Positions 50,620 to 59,646 are shown, numbered from the stretch's first letter. The stretch: 64,000 nt of DNA from Gordonia rubripertincta (GCF_038024875.1 NZ_CP136136.1:5022001-5086000); one strand, 5' to 3'. The notes: generated by a model not told the origin, from the sequence alone. A program made the numbers and translations.

Positions 50620-51903
50620 TCAGCTGCTGAGGCCCTCGGCCCACGGGTAGGACTTGAGGTACGGGTCCGGCTCGATCGGCTGGCCCGAATCCCACACCGA
50701 GTAGATGAGGCCGTCGCCGCGGATCTCACCGATGCGAGCGGTCTTGGTGATGTGATTGTTCTCGCCGTCGATGGTCACCAGACCCTCGGGAGCCTCGAAA
50801 GTGACCCCGCCGGCGGCCTTCTGGACATCGGCGACAGCGAACGAGTTCGCCTTCTCGACGGTGTTCTTCCACAGGTACACCGAGACGTAGGCGGCCTCCA
50901 TGGGATCGGAGGTCGGCTTGTTGGCGCCGTAGGCGGCCTTGTAGTCACGGACGAAGGACGTGTTCGCCGGGTTGTCGATGGTCTGGTAGTAGTCCCACGC
51001 GACGAGCTGCCCCTCGATGTTCTCCACACCGATACCGCCGACCTCTTCCTCGGCGATCGAGACCGACACGACCGGCATCGCCTGCGGGGTCAGACCGACG
51101 TTCTTGTACTCACGGAAGAAGGCCACATTGGAGTCGCCGTTGAGGGTGTTGAACACGGCGTCGGCGTCGGCGGCCCGGACCTTGTTGACGATGGTCGAGA
51201 AGTCCGTGGAACCGAGCGGGGTGTAGTCCTCGCCCTTGATCTCGATGCCGTTGGCCTCGGCGTAGGCCTTGATGATGCGGTTGGCCGTCTGCGGGAAGAC
51301 GTAGTCGCTGCCGACGAGGTAGAGGGACTTGACGCCCTTCTCCTTCAGGTACTCCAGGGCCGGCACGATCTGCTGGTTGGTGGTGGCACCGGTGTAGAAG
51401 ATGTTCTTCGACGACTCGAGGCCCTCGTACTGCACCGGGTAGTACAGCAGCGAGTTGTTGTCCTCGAAGACCGGCAGCATCGCCTTACGACTCGACGACG
51501 TCCAGCCGCCGAACACCGCCGCGACGCAGTCCGCCGAGATCAGCTTCTCCGCCTTCTCGGCGAAGATGGTGGGTTCGGAGGCGCCATCCTCGCCGATGAG
51601 CTGGATCTGCTTGCCCAGCACGCCGCCGTTGTCGTTGATCTGGTCGACGGCCAGCTTGATCGAATCGCGCACGGTGACCTCGGAGATCGCCATCGTGCCC
51701 GACAGCGAGTTCAGCGAGCCGACCTTGATGGTGTCGCCCGAGGTGTCGACGCAGGACTCGGCGCTCGATGCCGAGTCGCCACTGGCCGAGCTGCCACAGG
51801 CGCTGAGCGCGAGTGCGACGGCGGACAGTGCCGCGGGGATGAGGATGCCGTACCGCCGACGGCGTGTGGGGGTGACGGCGGACGGCAATGAATCAAACGG
51901 CAT
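50620..51903 (-). CDS. urtA: Urea ABC transporter substrate-binding lipoprotein UrtA
   Basis: A 427-residue type I periplasmic binding protein. Lipobox LSAC with Cys36, then IKVGSLNSLSGTMAISE, VFGGWTSSSRKAMLPVFE, LLYYPVQYEGLESSKNIFYTGA (split), GSDYVFPQTANRI and PMEAAYVSVYLWKNTVEKA. This YPVQYEG/EGLESS combination is specific to urea/short-amide binding proteins rather than amino-acid ones. First gene of the operon; a GlnR-type box lies 148 nt upstream. No urease genes are in the window. Confidence 0.92.
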   Translation of the reverse strand: MPFDSLPSAVTPTRRRRYGILIPAALSAVALALSACGSSASGDSASSAESCVDTSGDTIKVGSLNSLSGTMAISEVTVRDSIKLAVDQINDNGGVLGKQIQLIGEDGASEPTIFAEKAEKLISADCVAAVFGGWTSSSRKAMLPVFEDNNSLLYYPVQYEGLESSKNIFYTGATTNQQIVPALEYLKEKGVKSLYLVGSDYVFPQTANRIIKAYAEANGIEIKGEDYTPLGSTDFSTIVNKVRAADADAVFNTLNGDSNVAFFREYKNVGLTPQAMPVVSVSIAEEEVGGIGVENIEGQLVAWDYYQTIDNPANTSFVRDYKAAYGANKPTSDPMEAAYVSVYLWKNTVEKANSFAVADVQKAAGGVTFEAPEGLVTIDGENNHITKTARIGEIRGDGLIYSVWDSGQPIEPDPYLKSYPWAEGLSS

Positions 51904-52050
51904 CCGAAGGCCTTTCTCAATACGTCTCAGGTGGGATAGGCGGGCCGTGACAGATACCCGGCGCTCCTCGCACCGCGTGACCCCCCGATTGATACGCGCT
52001 GCCACTCGGTCGGCGACCTCGCGTATGTCGGGTAAACGTATTTAGGCTTT

Positions 52051-52066
52051 GTTTCGTCGGCGTGAC
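52051..52066 (-). promoter_or_regulatory. GlnR box upstream of urtABCDE
   Basis: On the minus strand GTCAC-GCCGAC-GAAAC, an exact fit to the actinobacterial GlnR pattern GTNAC-N6-GAAAC. It lies 148 nt before the urtA start, an activator's distance, and matches known nitrogen control of urea uptake. The stretch 52030-52046 downstream of it (toward urtA) is AT-rich and may hold the promoter. Confidence 0.7.
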
Positions 52067-52152
52067 GGGAGATGAATTCCCTGTTTCCGCTTCAGGTCGG
52101 CTCACGCCGAATTCACGCTGCCGAATGTTGTTGTCGGAATAGCTTTTTGAAC

Positions 52153-52196
52153 GACAAAGGGCGACACATCGGCTGGAATGCGTCGCCCTTCGTCTC
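52153..52196. terminator. Hairpin after the MpaB-family gene
   Basis: Arms GACAAAGGGCGACACAT and ATGCGTCGCCCTTCGTC pair over 17 positions with two wobble-type mismatches. It lies 7 nt after the stop of the minus-strand gene. No T-run on that strand. Confidence 0.6.
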
Positions 52197-52202
52197 GTGC
52201 CC

Positions 52203-53249
52203 TCAGTGCGTGAAAGCGGCTTCGACCTCCGCGCGATCGAGCTCGGGGTCGGAGCCGAGTTCGTAGCGGGGCAAGGTGTGGGGCACGTCGGTGCCGCCGG
52301 CGACGCGGCGCTTGGCGGCGGCGAATTCCGGCGCCTCCCCCATCGACAGATGGGCCGAGTTGATGATGGTCCACACGGCGGATCGGCGGGCGCGCCGTTC
52401 GACCGGGTTCGGCGGCCGGTAGGAGATGAGTTGCTGGGCCCAGCGCGGCTGGATGTCCCGGATCGCCCAATCCACCGCTGCCTGAGCGCGATTCCGCAGA
52501 TTGGCGCCCGTGGCCATCGCGTTGCCGTGCGTCAGGGCCAGGCGGGGCAGGTACGACTCGAGACATTCCAGGGTGTCGGCCTTGGTGGTGGGCAGGTCGG
52601 TTCCGCCGAGCGCATGACCCACACGCACGAATTCCCGGTAATACATGTCGAGTTCGGCTCCGCGCAGGGGCCGCGGGTGGTAGATCTCGTGCGCCGTCGC
52701 GATACCCCACACGACCGTCGCATAGTTCCATCGCAACCACTCCGGATCGTCGGCGTCGTAGGCCGCGCCGTCGGGCCGGACACCCTTGATCGTGTGGTGC
52801 ATCGCCCGGACGGTACGGGCGAGCCTCTCGGCGGTTTCCGTCGATCCGTAGGCGGTCCCCATGAAAAACGCGAGCGAGTGCCCGAGTCGGGTCATCGCAC
52901 CGTCCGAGTCGATGGCGGTGGTCGCGGTGCCGTCCGCACGTCGCCGGACCAGACGGGAGTGATGCATGCCCATCCAGAAGATGCTGGGGTCGAGGCGCTC
53001 GATGTACGACGCGCTCTGCAGTCCGAAGATCAACGCGGGCGTGTGCGAGTGGACGTACCAGGTGGCGCTGTCCGGTCCGAACCACCCGGGGTCCCCGGCC
53101 GGGTTGTCGAATTCCATCCCGCGGAAGAACTTCGCCCGGATGTTCTCGTCGAACTTGCCGTTGAGCCACGATCCCAGCATCTCGTGCGGCAGGTCCACCG
53201 GGACCCATTCCGGCGACGGCAGCCGTAGGGGCGCCAGGGGAACGTTCAT
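52203..53249 (-). CDS. Oxygenase MpaB / DUF2236 family protein
   Basis: A 348-residue, mostly helical protein with the DUF2236 pattern: MHHSRLVRRRADGTATTAIDSD (split), RLGHSLAFFMGTAYGSTETAERL, AMHHTIKGVRPDGAAYDADDPEWLRW (split) and ELDMYYREFVRVG. The family includes b-type haem oxygenases such as latex-clearing protein and MpaB. The conserved His/Arg for haem (HxxIxG-like HHTIKGV) is present. Substrate unknown; a lipid or terpenoid is possible. Divergent from a TetR gene, with a long palindrome between. Confidence 0.75.
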   Translation of the reverse strand: MNVPLAPLRLPSPEWVPVDLPHEMLGSWLNGKFDENIRAKFFRGMEFDNPAGDPGWFGPDSATWYVHSHTPALIFGLQSASYIERLDPSIFWMGMHHSRLVRRRADGTATTAIDSDGAMTRLGHSLAFFMGTAYGSTETAERLARTVRAMHHTIKGVRPDGAAYDADDPEWLRWNYATVVWGIATAHEIYHPRPLRGAELDMYYREFVRVGHALGGTDLPTTKADTLECLESYLPRLALTHGNAMATGANLRNRAQAAVDWAIRDIQPRWAQQLISYRPPNPVERRARRSAVWTIINSAHLSMGEAPEFAAAKRRVAGGTDVPHTLPRYELGSDPELDRAEVEAAFTH

Positions 53250-53341
53250 CGATCGTCCTTTCTCGATATCGACGTCCGGAGCCGGGCCATCCCCGACCCG
53301 GACCACCGATACGACGACGCCACATCGGCACGGTCGCCATG

Positions 53342-53388
53342 TGGTCACGGTTGTACTCACTTTAACGCTTTGGGTACATGCGTGACCA
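53342..53388. promoter_or_regulatory. 47-bp interrupted palindrome between MpaB-type gene and TetR
   Basis: Outer arms TGGTCACG and CGTGACCA, and inner arms TGTAC and GTACA, share one symmetry axis (13 of 15 arm positions pair). It sits in a 180-nt divergent promoter region. Likely TetR operator; the wide spacing may mean two dimers. Confidence 0.65.
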
Positions 53389-53429
53389 GACCTTGCTCCG
53401 TGCCGGGTCAGCCCGTCTATGGTGAAACG

Positions 53430-54032
53430 ATGTCGAGTCCGACCCGATGGGCCGGCGTCCCCCTGGAGGACCGCCGCGCCGAGCGCCGAGCGATCCTGAT
53501 CGCCGCGGCTCTCGACATCTTCGGAGGCAGCGGACCCGAGACCGAGTTGTCGGTGCGGTCGGTGTGCCGGCACTGCGGGTTCAACACCCGCTACTTCTAC
53601 GAGAGCTTCGCCGACACCGACGAGCTACTCGGCGCCGTCTACGACGCCACCGCCGCCGAGCTGGGCGCGGTGGTCGAGGCCGCCATGACCACCGCAGGCC
53701 ACTCGGTCCGAGCACGCACCCGCGCCGGCATGCTGGCGGTCCTCGGTCACGCGTCGGAAGACCCGCGTCGCGGCCGCATCCTGTTCACCGAGGGACGGAC
53801 CAATCCGGTGCTCGCGCAGCGGCGTGCCGCGACCCAGAACACGCTCTTCGAACTCTCTTTCGCCGAGGCCGACGCCCGGGAGACCGATCCGCTCACCGGT
53901 CGGGTGCGGGCGGCCGTCTTCACCGGCGCCATGGCCGAGCTCGCCCAACAGTTCCTCGCCGGGAGTCTCGGGAACGACCTCGAACGGGTCGTCGACGAGG
54001 CCCTGGCCACGCTCATCCCCGGTCGTCGCTGA
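53430..54032 (+). CDS. TetR-family regulator
   Basis: A 200-residue protein. A helix-turn-helix with RSVCRHCGFNTRYFYESFADTDELL (split at FNTRYFYESF) follows the RRAERRAILIAAALDIFG lead helix. The ligand domain is helical and ends with ERVVDEALATL. Divergent from the MpaB/DUF2236 gene, so probably its regulator. Convergent with the MFS gene (39-nt gap). Confidence 0.8.
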   Translation: MSSPTRWAGVPLEDRRAERRAILIAAALDIFGGSGPETELSVRSVCRHCGFNTRYFYESFADTDELLGAVYDATAAELGAVVEAAMTTAGHSVRARTRAGMLAVLGHASEDPRRGRILFTEGRTNPVLAQRRAATQNTLFELSFAEADARETDPLTGRVRAAVFTGAMAELAQQFLAGSLGNDLERVVDEALATLIPGRR

Positions 54033-54071
54033 TCGCCGACTGCCGGCCGAGGTGCTCGAGCTCCCCACGTT

Positions 54072-55364
54072 TCACTCCACCGAGCGCGACGCTGTCCGCG
54101 CGAGCACTTGGATCGTCGTCGGCCCCATACCCCGATCGAGCGCGCGGATCATGACGACGACGCCGACACCCGAGAGCACCAGGGCCGTCGCGAACAGCGT
54201 CGGGAAGCCGAACAGATCACCGACGACGCCTGCCGCGAACCCGGCCGCACCCTGCACGCCGACCACCGCGCAGGCGAACAGCGTGTAGTCGCTGCCCTCG
54301 TATCCCTTCTCGCACGCGTCCATCATGAGCGTGAACACCGCGACGGTCGCCGCTCCACCGAGAATGTGTTCGGCCAGGCTCGCACTCACCACGAGCCAGA
54401 ACCCGCCGACGCCCGAAGCAGCCACCAGATACAGAGCCAGACTGAGAGTTTGGGTGACACCGCCGAACAGCAGGGCCTGGCGGCGTCCGTAGCGGAACGC
54501 CAGCCACCCGCCGAGGGCCGCGCCGGCGAGCGCACCCGCCGACGACAACGCACCCTCGACGAGGGCGATCTGACCCAGGCTCAGGCCGGTGTCGGACATG
54601 AAGGGCCCGACGAGAGCCGAACCCATCGAGTTGCCGAACTTGTAGGCCCCAACGACCAGGATGAACACCACAACGCCCGGGCGTCGTAGCCGGACGAGCC
54701 AACCGGTGAGGAGCAGTGACGGCGTCGGCCGCGAGACCTGCGCCTGTTCCGTCGACGTTGTCGTCGCGTCCGCGGGCGTGCGGGCGAGGAACCAGACCGG
54801 GATCGTGAGGATGACGAGCAGGATCGACATCGCGACGAAGAGGCTGTGCCATCCGGCAAGCGAGAACAGCCACAGGAGTCCACCGCCGCCGACGATCATG
54901 CCGACCCGGTAGGCGCCCACCTGAATCCCGTTGCCCAGACCCCGTTGTCGGGGTCCGAGGGTCTGTACGGCCAGCCCGTCGGTGGCGATGTCCTGGGTCG
55001 CCGACGCCAGGTTGATCACCGCGATGCCGACGAGGATCCAGGCCAGCGTCCCGGAGACGTCGAGGCAGGCCAGGAGGAGTGCGACCGTCGCGGACGTCAG
55101 TTGCATCGCGAGGAGCCAGCGGCGTCGGGTTCCGTACCGGTCGACATACGGCGCCCAGAGGAACTTGAGTCCCCACGGCGCGAAGAGCAGCCCGTACACG
55201 CTGATCTGCGTGAGGGAGTACCCCTCCTCGCGCAGGATGACGGGCACCGCCTGGCTGAACAACCCGTACGGCAGGCCCTGCGCGAAGTAGAGCGCCGTGA
55301 GCAGGACCATGGTGCCGACGGCGAGCGTGCCGGTGCGCGACGGGGTCGACATGGCAGACATCAT
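54072..55364 (-). CDS. AmpG-like MFS transporter
   Basis: A 430-residue protein with twelve predicted spans. The N-terminal YFAQGLPYGLFSQAVPVILREEGYS (split) and APWGLKFLWAPYVDRYG blocks, with ASATQDIATDGLAV in span 5, are the hallmark of the AmpG/RhtX branch, which imports anhydromuropeptides or siderophores. As mycolata do not use classical AmpG induction, wall-peptide recycling is only one option. Three in-frame ATGs lie at the start; the most upstream (55364) is used. Confidence 0.75.
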   Translation of the reverse strand: MMSAMSTPSRTGTLAVGTMVLLTALYFAQGLPYGLFSQAVPVILREEGYSLTQISVYGLLFAPWGLKFLWAPYVDRYGTRRRWLLAMQLTSATVALLLACLDVSGTLAWILVGIAVINLASATQDIATDGLAVQTLGPRQRGLGNGIQVGAYRVGMIVGGGGLLWLFSLAGWHSLFVAMSILLVILTIPVWFLARTPADATTTSTEQAQVSRPTPSLLLTGWLVRLRRPGVVVFILVVGAYKFGNSMGSALVGPFMSDTGLSLGQIALVEGALSSAGALAGAALGGWLAFRYGRRQALLFGGVTQTLSLALYLVAASGVGGFWLVVSASLAEHILGGAATVAVFTLMMDACEKGYEGSDYTLFACAVVGVQGAAGFAAGVVGDLFGFPTLFATALVLSGVGVVVMIRALDRGMGPTTIQVLARTASRSVE

Positions 55365-55425
55365 GCCGCAGTCACGAGGACGGGGCTGTCGCGGTCAGAC
55401 CCTTCTCAGCGATTCCGGCGCGGCG

Positions 55426-55758
55426 TCAACCCGCCATGGCCGGGAACGAGAGAGTCACCAGCATCAACGCGAAGAGGAACCACGCGGCGCCCTGCCACAT
55501 CGGCCAGGTTCCGCCGCGGCGGTAGGTGCGGTAGGCGATGACCAGCGCGCCGAGACCACCGAGGACGAATACGCCGGGAACCAGAGATGCGAGGACCATG
55601 TTCGTGCGATCGACGGCGAGGAAGATCGCACACGCGATGGCTCCGACTCCGACGACGGCGGCAACGTAGAGCGCTGCGGACCGGTAGCTGCCGGTGTCCT
55701 GCCACCTCTTCTCGACGTCCTGTCGCCCGCGGTCGGTGGGATTCTGTACGTCGTTCAT
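55426..55758 (-). CDS. Small three-span membrane protein (110 aa)
   Basis: N-terminal hydrophilic segment (MNDVQNPTDRGRQDVEKRW), then three hydrophobic spans: AALYVAAVVGVGAIACAIFLA, VLASLVPGVFVLGGLGALVIA and AAWFLFALMLVTLSFPAMA. The basic loop RTYRRGGTWP between spans 2 and 3 should be cytoplasmic. The ATG at 55758 is chosen. No family recognised. Confidence 0.6.
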   Translation of the reverse strand: MNDVQNPTDRGRQDVEKRWQDTGSYRSAALYVAAVVGVGAIACAIFLAVDRTNMVLASLVPGVFVLGGLGALVIAYRTYRRGGTWPMWQGAAWFLFALMLVTLSFPAMAG

Positions 55759-55806
55759 GCCGACGGCATACCCATACCGACCTGCGCACGAAACCCCCAA
55801 CCCCGG

Positions 55807-55822
55807 TGAGTAGTACTACTCA
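55807..55822. promoter_or_regulatory. 16-bp perfect palindrome upstream of the DUF2339 gene
   Basis: TGAGTAGTACTACTCA, 35 nt before the start codon, in the divergent gap shared with the small membrane-protein gene. Its AT-richness against a GC background and perfect symmetry mark it as a likely operator. Confidence 0.6.
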
Positions 55823-55856
55823 TGTCCGGTGGACCGTGAGGAGACAAGGTCATTCC

Positions 55857-57944
55857 ATGACCACGTCCAGCAGCCCATTCGGGGGCGATCCGGGAGCCGC
55901 GACACTCGCGCGGATCTCCACCGAGTTCGATGCCATCGCCCGCCAGATGTCCACGGTCTCGGCCGAGTTCGCCGAACTGCGGCGGATCGTCGCAGATGCC
56001 GAGAGTTCTTCCGCCGACGCCGCGCGGCCCGACCATCCGGTGCAGCCGGAACCGGCACGGCGGGAGGCTCCGGCCGGACGGCTCACCCCGCCCACCGTGG
56101 CCCTGACACCACCCGCACCTCCGACGGGCCCGCCGCCGGTCAACCAGCAACCGGCAACTCCGTGGGCATCACCCGGACGTCCGCCGAGCCTGGGTTCGTA
56201 TGGCTACGGACCGCCTGTGCCGCCGGCTCCGTCACGTCCGGGGACGCATCCCGCGTACGGTCCGATGGTGCGTCCACCGGCCGCTCCCCTGCAGCCGCGT
56301 CCCCCCGCGCGCCCGTTGTCCGAGCGTGTCGCCGCAGCCGCCGAGCGTGGTCTGATCGGCAAGATCCTCGCCACCGCCGGTGTCGGCGTCACATTGATCG
56401 GCATCGCCCTGCTGCTGGTCCTGGCCGCGCAGGCCGGCATCCTGCGCCCGGAGTTCCGCGTTGCGGGCGGCGCGGTGCTCGCGACCGCGCTCGTCGGCAC
56501 CGCGATCTGGTTGCGCCACAAGCCGGATGGCCGGATCGGCGCGATCGCCACGGCGGCCACAGGTATCGCGGCCGGTTACCTCGACGTCCTGGCCGCCACC
56601 AAGATCTACGAGTGGCTCCCCGTCGTGGCGGGTCTGGCAGTCGCAGGCGCCGTCGCGGCCGGCGGCCTGGTTCTCGCATACCGCTGGCGCAGTGAACATC
56701 TCGGCCTGCTCGTGGTGGTTCCGCTCATCGTTCTCGGTCCGGTGCTGACCGGCGGTCTCGACATGACCCTGATCGCGTTCATGGTGGTACTCGCTACCGC
56801 GTCGGCGTGGGTTCAGTGGGGCCGCGACTGGATCTGGTTGCACACCGTGCGACTGGCCGCGCCCACGGTCCCGCTCACCGTCGTCGGCCTGGCCGCCCTG
56901 GGCGGGACGAGCACCACGAACACCGGATTCCAGTTCGCCGGCGCCGCACTCGTCGTGATCGTCCTCGGGTTCGCGGGCGCGCTCGTGGCGATGCCCAACA
57001 CCCGATTCCGTGAGCTGTACGCGGGCCTGGCGTCGGCCACGACGATCCCGGTCCTGTTCGCCGGTGCGGTCCTGGACACCGCGGGTGCGGTCGCGCTGCA
57101 GGCGGCGGTCGCCGTGCTCGTCATCGGTGTCACCGCCACCGGCTCCGTGGTGCGGACCGAGCGCTTCGTACTCCCCGACCCGGTCGCGCAGATCTGGACC
57201 GCGACCTCGCTCGTCGTGCTGTTCGTCGCGATCCTCGTGTGCTTCGACGGCATGGTGGCCGTGTCCGCGGTACTCGGCCTAGCAACGGTGACGGCCCTGG
57301 TGGCACGCGCATCGTCGGCGACGTCGCTCGTGCTGCTGGGCGGAAGCACGGTCCTCTGGGGAATCGGCTTCGCAGCCCTGCTCGACGACATGCCGCCGTA
57401 CGTGCTGGCCCAGGCTCGTCTCATGGAGGACAGCGCCTCGTTGTCGATCGTGATCGGTGGCCTGCTCGCCGCCGTGGGGGCCGTCGTGATCGCCGTCGGG
57501 TGGACCCGACTGACGACCGGGGACCTGGGCCGCGTCGCCTACGCTGCTGCGGCCGTCGTCGTGGTGTACACCGTCACCGCCATCAGTGTCACGTCCGGAG
57601 TGCTGATCGCCGGGGCGGACGGCTTCCTCGGCGGGCACGTCATCGCGACCACCTGCTGGGTCGTCCTCGCCGGCGCGGCGCTGGCCGTCGCCCGGCGCCG
57701 CACGGGCAACGAACGCACCGCCGCGGTCACCGGCGGCCTGGTGCTCGTCGCCGCGGCGATGGCCAAGCTGTTCCTGTTCGACCTGGCCACCCTCGACGGG
57801 ATCTTCCGGGTCCTCGTGTTCATCGTGACCGGTCTGATCCTTCTGGGACTCGGCGCCTGGTACGCCAGGGCGCTCCAGGGCGAACGCGCCCCGGGGTCGC
57901 CGATCACGACCCCGGGATCGGATACCTCGGTCAGACCGTCTTGA
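55857..57944 (+). CDS. DUF2339 multi-span membrane protein
   Basis: A 695-residue protein. An N-terminal coiled-coil-like helix (residues 15-45) is followed by a Pro-rich cytoplasmic linker (about 60-155). Then comes a segment of roughly 18 or more hydrophobic spans beginning GLIGKILATAGVGVTLIGIALL, the start motif of DUF2339. Ends with KLFLFDLATLDGIFRVLVFIVTG, also typical. The function of the family is unknown. GTGAGGAGA lies upstream. Its last 14 nt overlap the 3' end of the convergent channel gene. Confidence 0.78.
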   Translation: MTTSSSPFGGDPGAATLARISTEFDAIARQMSTVSAEFAELRRIVADAESSSADAARPDHPVQPEPARREAPAGRLTPPTVALTPPAPPTGPPPVNQQPATPWASPGRPPSLGSYGYGPPVPPAPSRPGTHPAYGPMVRPPAAPLQPRPPARPLSERVAAAAERGLIGKILATAGVGVTLIGIALLLVLAAQAGILRPEFRVAGGAVLATALVGTAIWLRHKPDGRIGAIATAATGIAAGYLDVLAATKIYEWLPVVAGLAVAGAVAAGGLVLAYRWRSEHLGLLVVVPLIVLGPVLTGGLDMTLIAFMVVLATASAWVQWGRDWIWLHTVRLAAPTVPLTVVGLAALGGTSTTNTGFQFAGAALVVIVLGFAGALVAMPNTRFRELYAGLASATTIPVLFAGAVLDTAGAVALQAAVAVLVIGVTATGSVVRTERFVLPDPVAQIWTATSLVVLFVAILVCFDGMVAVSAVLGLATVTALVARASSATSLVLLGGSTVLWGIGFAALLDDMPPYVLAQARLMEDSASLSIVIGGLLAAVGAVVIAVGWTRLTTGDLGRVAYAAAAVVVVYTVTAISVTSGVLIAGADGFLGGHVIATTCWVVLAGAALAVARRRTGNERTAAVTGGLVLVAAAMAKLFLFDLATLDGIFRVLVFIVTGLILLGLGAWYARALQGERAPGSPITTPGSDTSVRPS

Positions 57945-58809
57945 CGGTCTCGATCTCGACGGGCGCCGCGACGTCGACCTCGGTCGTCTCGTCATGGGAG
58001 ACGGGTCGGCGGTCGGCGGCGGTGCGCGCGTGGGTGATGTAGATCGTCAGGCCGACGAGGGTGAGTCCGCCGACGAGATTGCCGATGACCGTGGGGATCT
58101 CGTTCCAGACGAGGTAGTCGCCGATCGAGAAGTCGCCCCCTAGCATCAGTCCCGAGGGGAACAGGAACATGTTGACGATCGAGTGCTCGAAACCCATGTA
58201 GAAGAACACCATCACCGGCATCCACATGGCGAGAACCTTGCCGGGCAACGACGTCGACATCATCGCGCCGACGACACCGGTGGACACCATCCAGTTGCAC
58301 AGGACGCCGCGGATGAACAGCGTGAGCATTCCGGCAGCGCCGTGCTCGGCGTAGCCGACGGTGCGGCTCTCGCCGATATGGCCGAGTTGCTGACCGATCT
58401 CGTCCGGGTCGACGCTGAAGCCGTAGGTCACGATCACCGCCATCATCACCGCGACCGTGAAGGCACCCAGGAAGTTCCCCAGGAACACCCAACTCCAGTT
58501 GCGCAGCATGGATTTCACCGTCACACCGCGTCGTTTGTCGATCAGTGCGAGGGGGACGAGCGTGAACACCCCGGTGAGCAGGTCGAAACCCATCAGGTAC
58601 AGCAGGCAGAAGCCGACCGGGAACAGCAACGCCCCGAGCAGGGGTTCGCCGGTGCGGACTGTGACCGTCACGGCGAAGGCCGCGGCGAGGGCGAGGATCG
58701 CGCCGGCCATGTAGGCGCGGATGATCGTGTCGCGGGTGGACAGGAACACCTTCGCCTCACCGGCGTCGACCATCTTCACCGCGAATTCGGACGGATTCAC
58801 ATAGGACAA
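57931..58809 (-). CDS. Formate/nitrite transporter family channel
   Basis: A 292-residue pentameric-channel protein with six spans. Seen: FLSTRDTIIRAYMAGAILALAAAF, LYLMGFDLLTGVFTLVPLALID (the half-helix break), WSWVFLGNFLGAF, RGVLCNWMVSTGVVGAM and FEHSIVNMFLFPSGLM with the central-pore His. Transports small anions such as formate or nitrite. Start TTG at 58809 with GGGGAG upstream. Divergent from cyanase, which raises the chance of a nitrogen-related anion, possibly cyanate or nitrite (inference). Confidence 0.85.
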   Translation of the reverse strand: MSYVNPSEFAVKMVDAGEAKVFLSTRDTIIRAYMAGAILALAAAFAVTVTVRTGEPLLGALLFPVGFCLLYLMGFDLLTGVFTLVPLALIDKRRGVTVKSMLRNWSWVFLGNFLGAFTVAVMMAVIVTYGFSVDPDEIGQQLGHIGESRTVGYAEHGAAGMLTLFIRGVLCNWMVSTGVVGAMMSTSLPGKVLAMWMPVMVFFYMGFEHSIVNMFLFPSGLMLGGDFSIGDYLVWNEIPTVIGNLVGGLTLVGLTIYITHARTAADRRPVSHDETTEVDVAAPVEIETVKTV

Positions 58810-59127
58810 GAGATTCTCCCCGAGCGTTTCGATTCGTGACTCTTGTCCCCATCGAATCGAGACAACATGTCGTCGAGGTGTCGTCGGGACGACCCGGTGT
58901 TACATCGACCTCTCTCGAGCAGTTCGTCGAAGTGATGTTTCGCCGCGATTACCTCGTCGTCGTGCCGTCGTGTCCGTCGTGTGAAATCTCCGGCCGAGTC
59001 CGGCAACACCTTGGAAATCCGTAAGCACGTGTGCATGGTGGAGACAACCTCGACGTACCAACGGGATTCGACCGGACCGCCGGTTCCTCGCGTCGACGGG
59101 GCATCACCGAATCGACGAGGAGACACG
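58810..59127. other. Divergent region between channel gene and cyanase
   Basis: A 318-nt gap. At 58826-58840 (minus strand) there is GTCAC-GAATC-GAAAC, like a GlnR box but with a 5-nt instead of 6-nt spacer, only 17 nt from the channel start. Imperfect inverted copies of a TCGA-containing sequence (TTTCGATTCG near 58827, ATCGAATCGA near 58851) are also visible. No RNA gene seen. Confidence 0.4.
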
Positions 59128-59580
59128 ATGACCACCCCGATCATGCCGAAGTCCGACGCCGCCGACCTCATCGTCGCGGCCCGAATCCGGCAGGGACTCA
59201 CCTGGGCGACGATCGCCGAGAAGATCGACGCACCACTGGTGTGGACGGTCGCGGCCCTGCTCGGCAAACATCCCGTCCCGGCGGACAAGGCCACCGCGGT
59301 GGTCGAGATGCTCGGCCTCGGCGAGGGCGTCGCGGAGAGCCTGCGGCAACAACCGACCCGGACCCCCGACGAGGCCGCGACCAGCGACCCCACGATCTAC
59401 CGCTTCTACGAGGCCCTGGACGTCTACGGCCCGGCGCTCAAGGAGCTCATCCACGAGGAGTTCGGTGACGGGATCATGAGCGCGATCAACTTCAAGGTCG
59501 ACATCGCCCGTCGCGCCCACCCGGGTGGCGACCGCGTGGTCGTGACCTTCGACGGGAAGTTCCTCGACTACAACTGGTGA
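59128..59580 (+). CDS. cynS: Cyanate hydratase (cyanase)
   Basis: Converts cyanate and bicarbonate to ammonia and CO2 through carbamate. The 150 residues begin with a helical DNA-binding-like domain (LTWATIAEKIDAPLVWTVAALLG, split), followed by the catalytic domain with Arg92, Glu95 (YRFYEALDVYG) and Ser118 (DGIMSAINF). These fit the known Arg/Glu/Ser triad with a shift of four. The start at 59128 follows GAGGAG. No carbonic anhydrase gene is adjacent. It would provide nitrogen and detoxify cyanate formed from urea. Confidence 0.95.
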   Translation: MTTPIMPKSDAADLIVAARIRQGLTWATIAEKIDAPLVWTVAALLGKHPVPADKATAVVEMLGLGEGVAESLRQQPTRTPDEAATSDPTIYRFYEALDVYGPALKELIHEEFGDGIMSAINFKVDIARRAHPGGDRVVVTFDGKFLDYNW

Positions 59581-59599
59581 TCGCGCCGTCGCCGTTTCG

Positions 59600-59634
59600 T
59601 AGCTCCAACCCGCGGTGAGCGCGGGTTGGGGCTA
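59600..59634. repeat. Hairpin repeat, copy 1, on the 3' side of the AraC gene
   Basis: Arms TAGCTCCAACCCGC and GCGGGTTGGGGCTA (one wobble pair) around GGTGAGC. It lies between cynS and the convergent AraC gene and could terminate both. The sequence is nearly the same as the hairpin at 60592-60630 on the other side of the AraC gene. Confidence 0.7.
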
Positions 59635-59646
59635 TAAACGTGCGGC

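Noticed and set aside
58826..58840. GlnR-like box before the formate/nitrite-type channel gene
   Set aside because: The spacer is 5 instead of 6 nt and it sits 17 nt from the start codon, too close for activation; mentioned only in the gap description.
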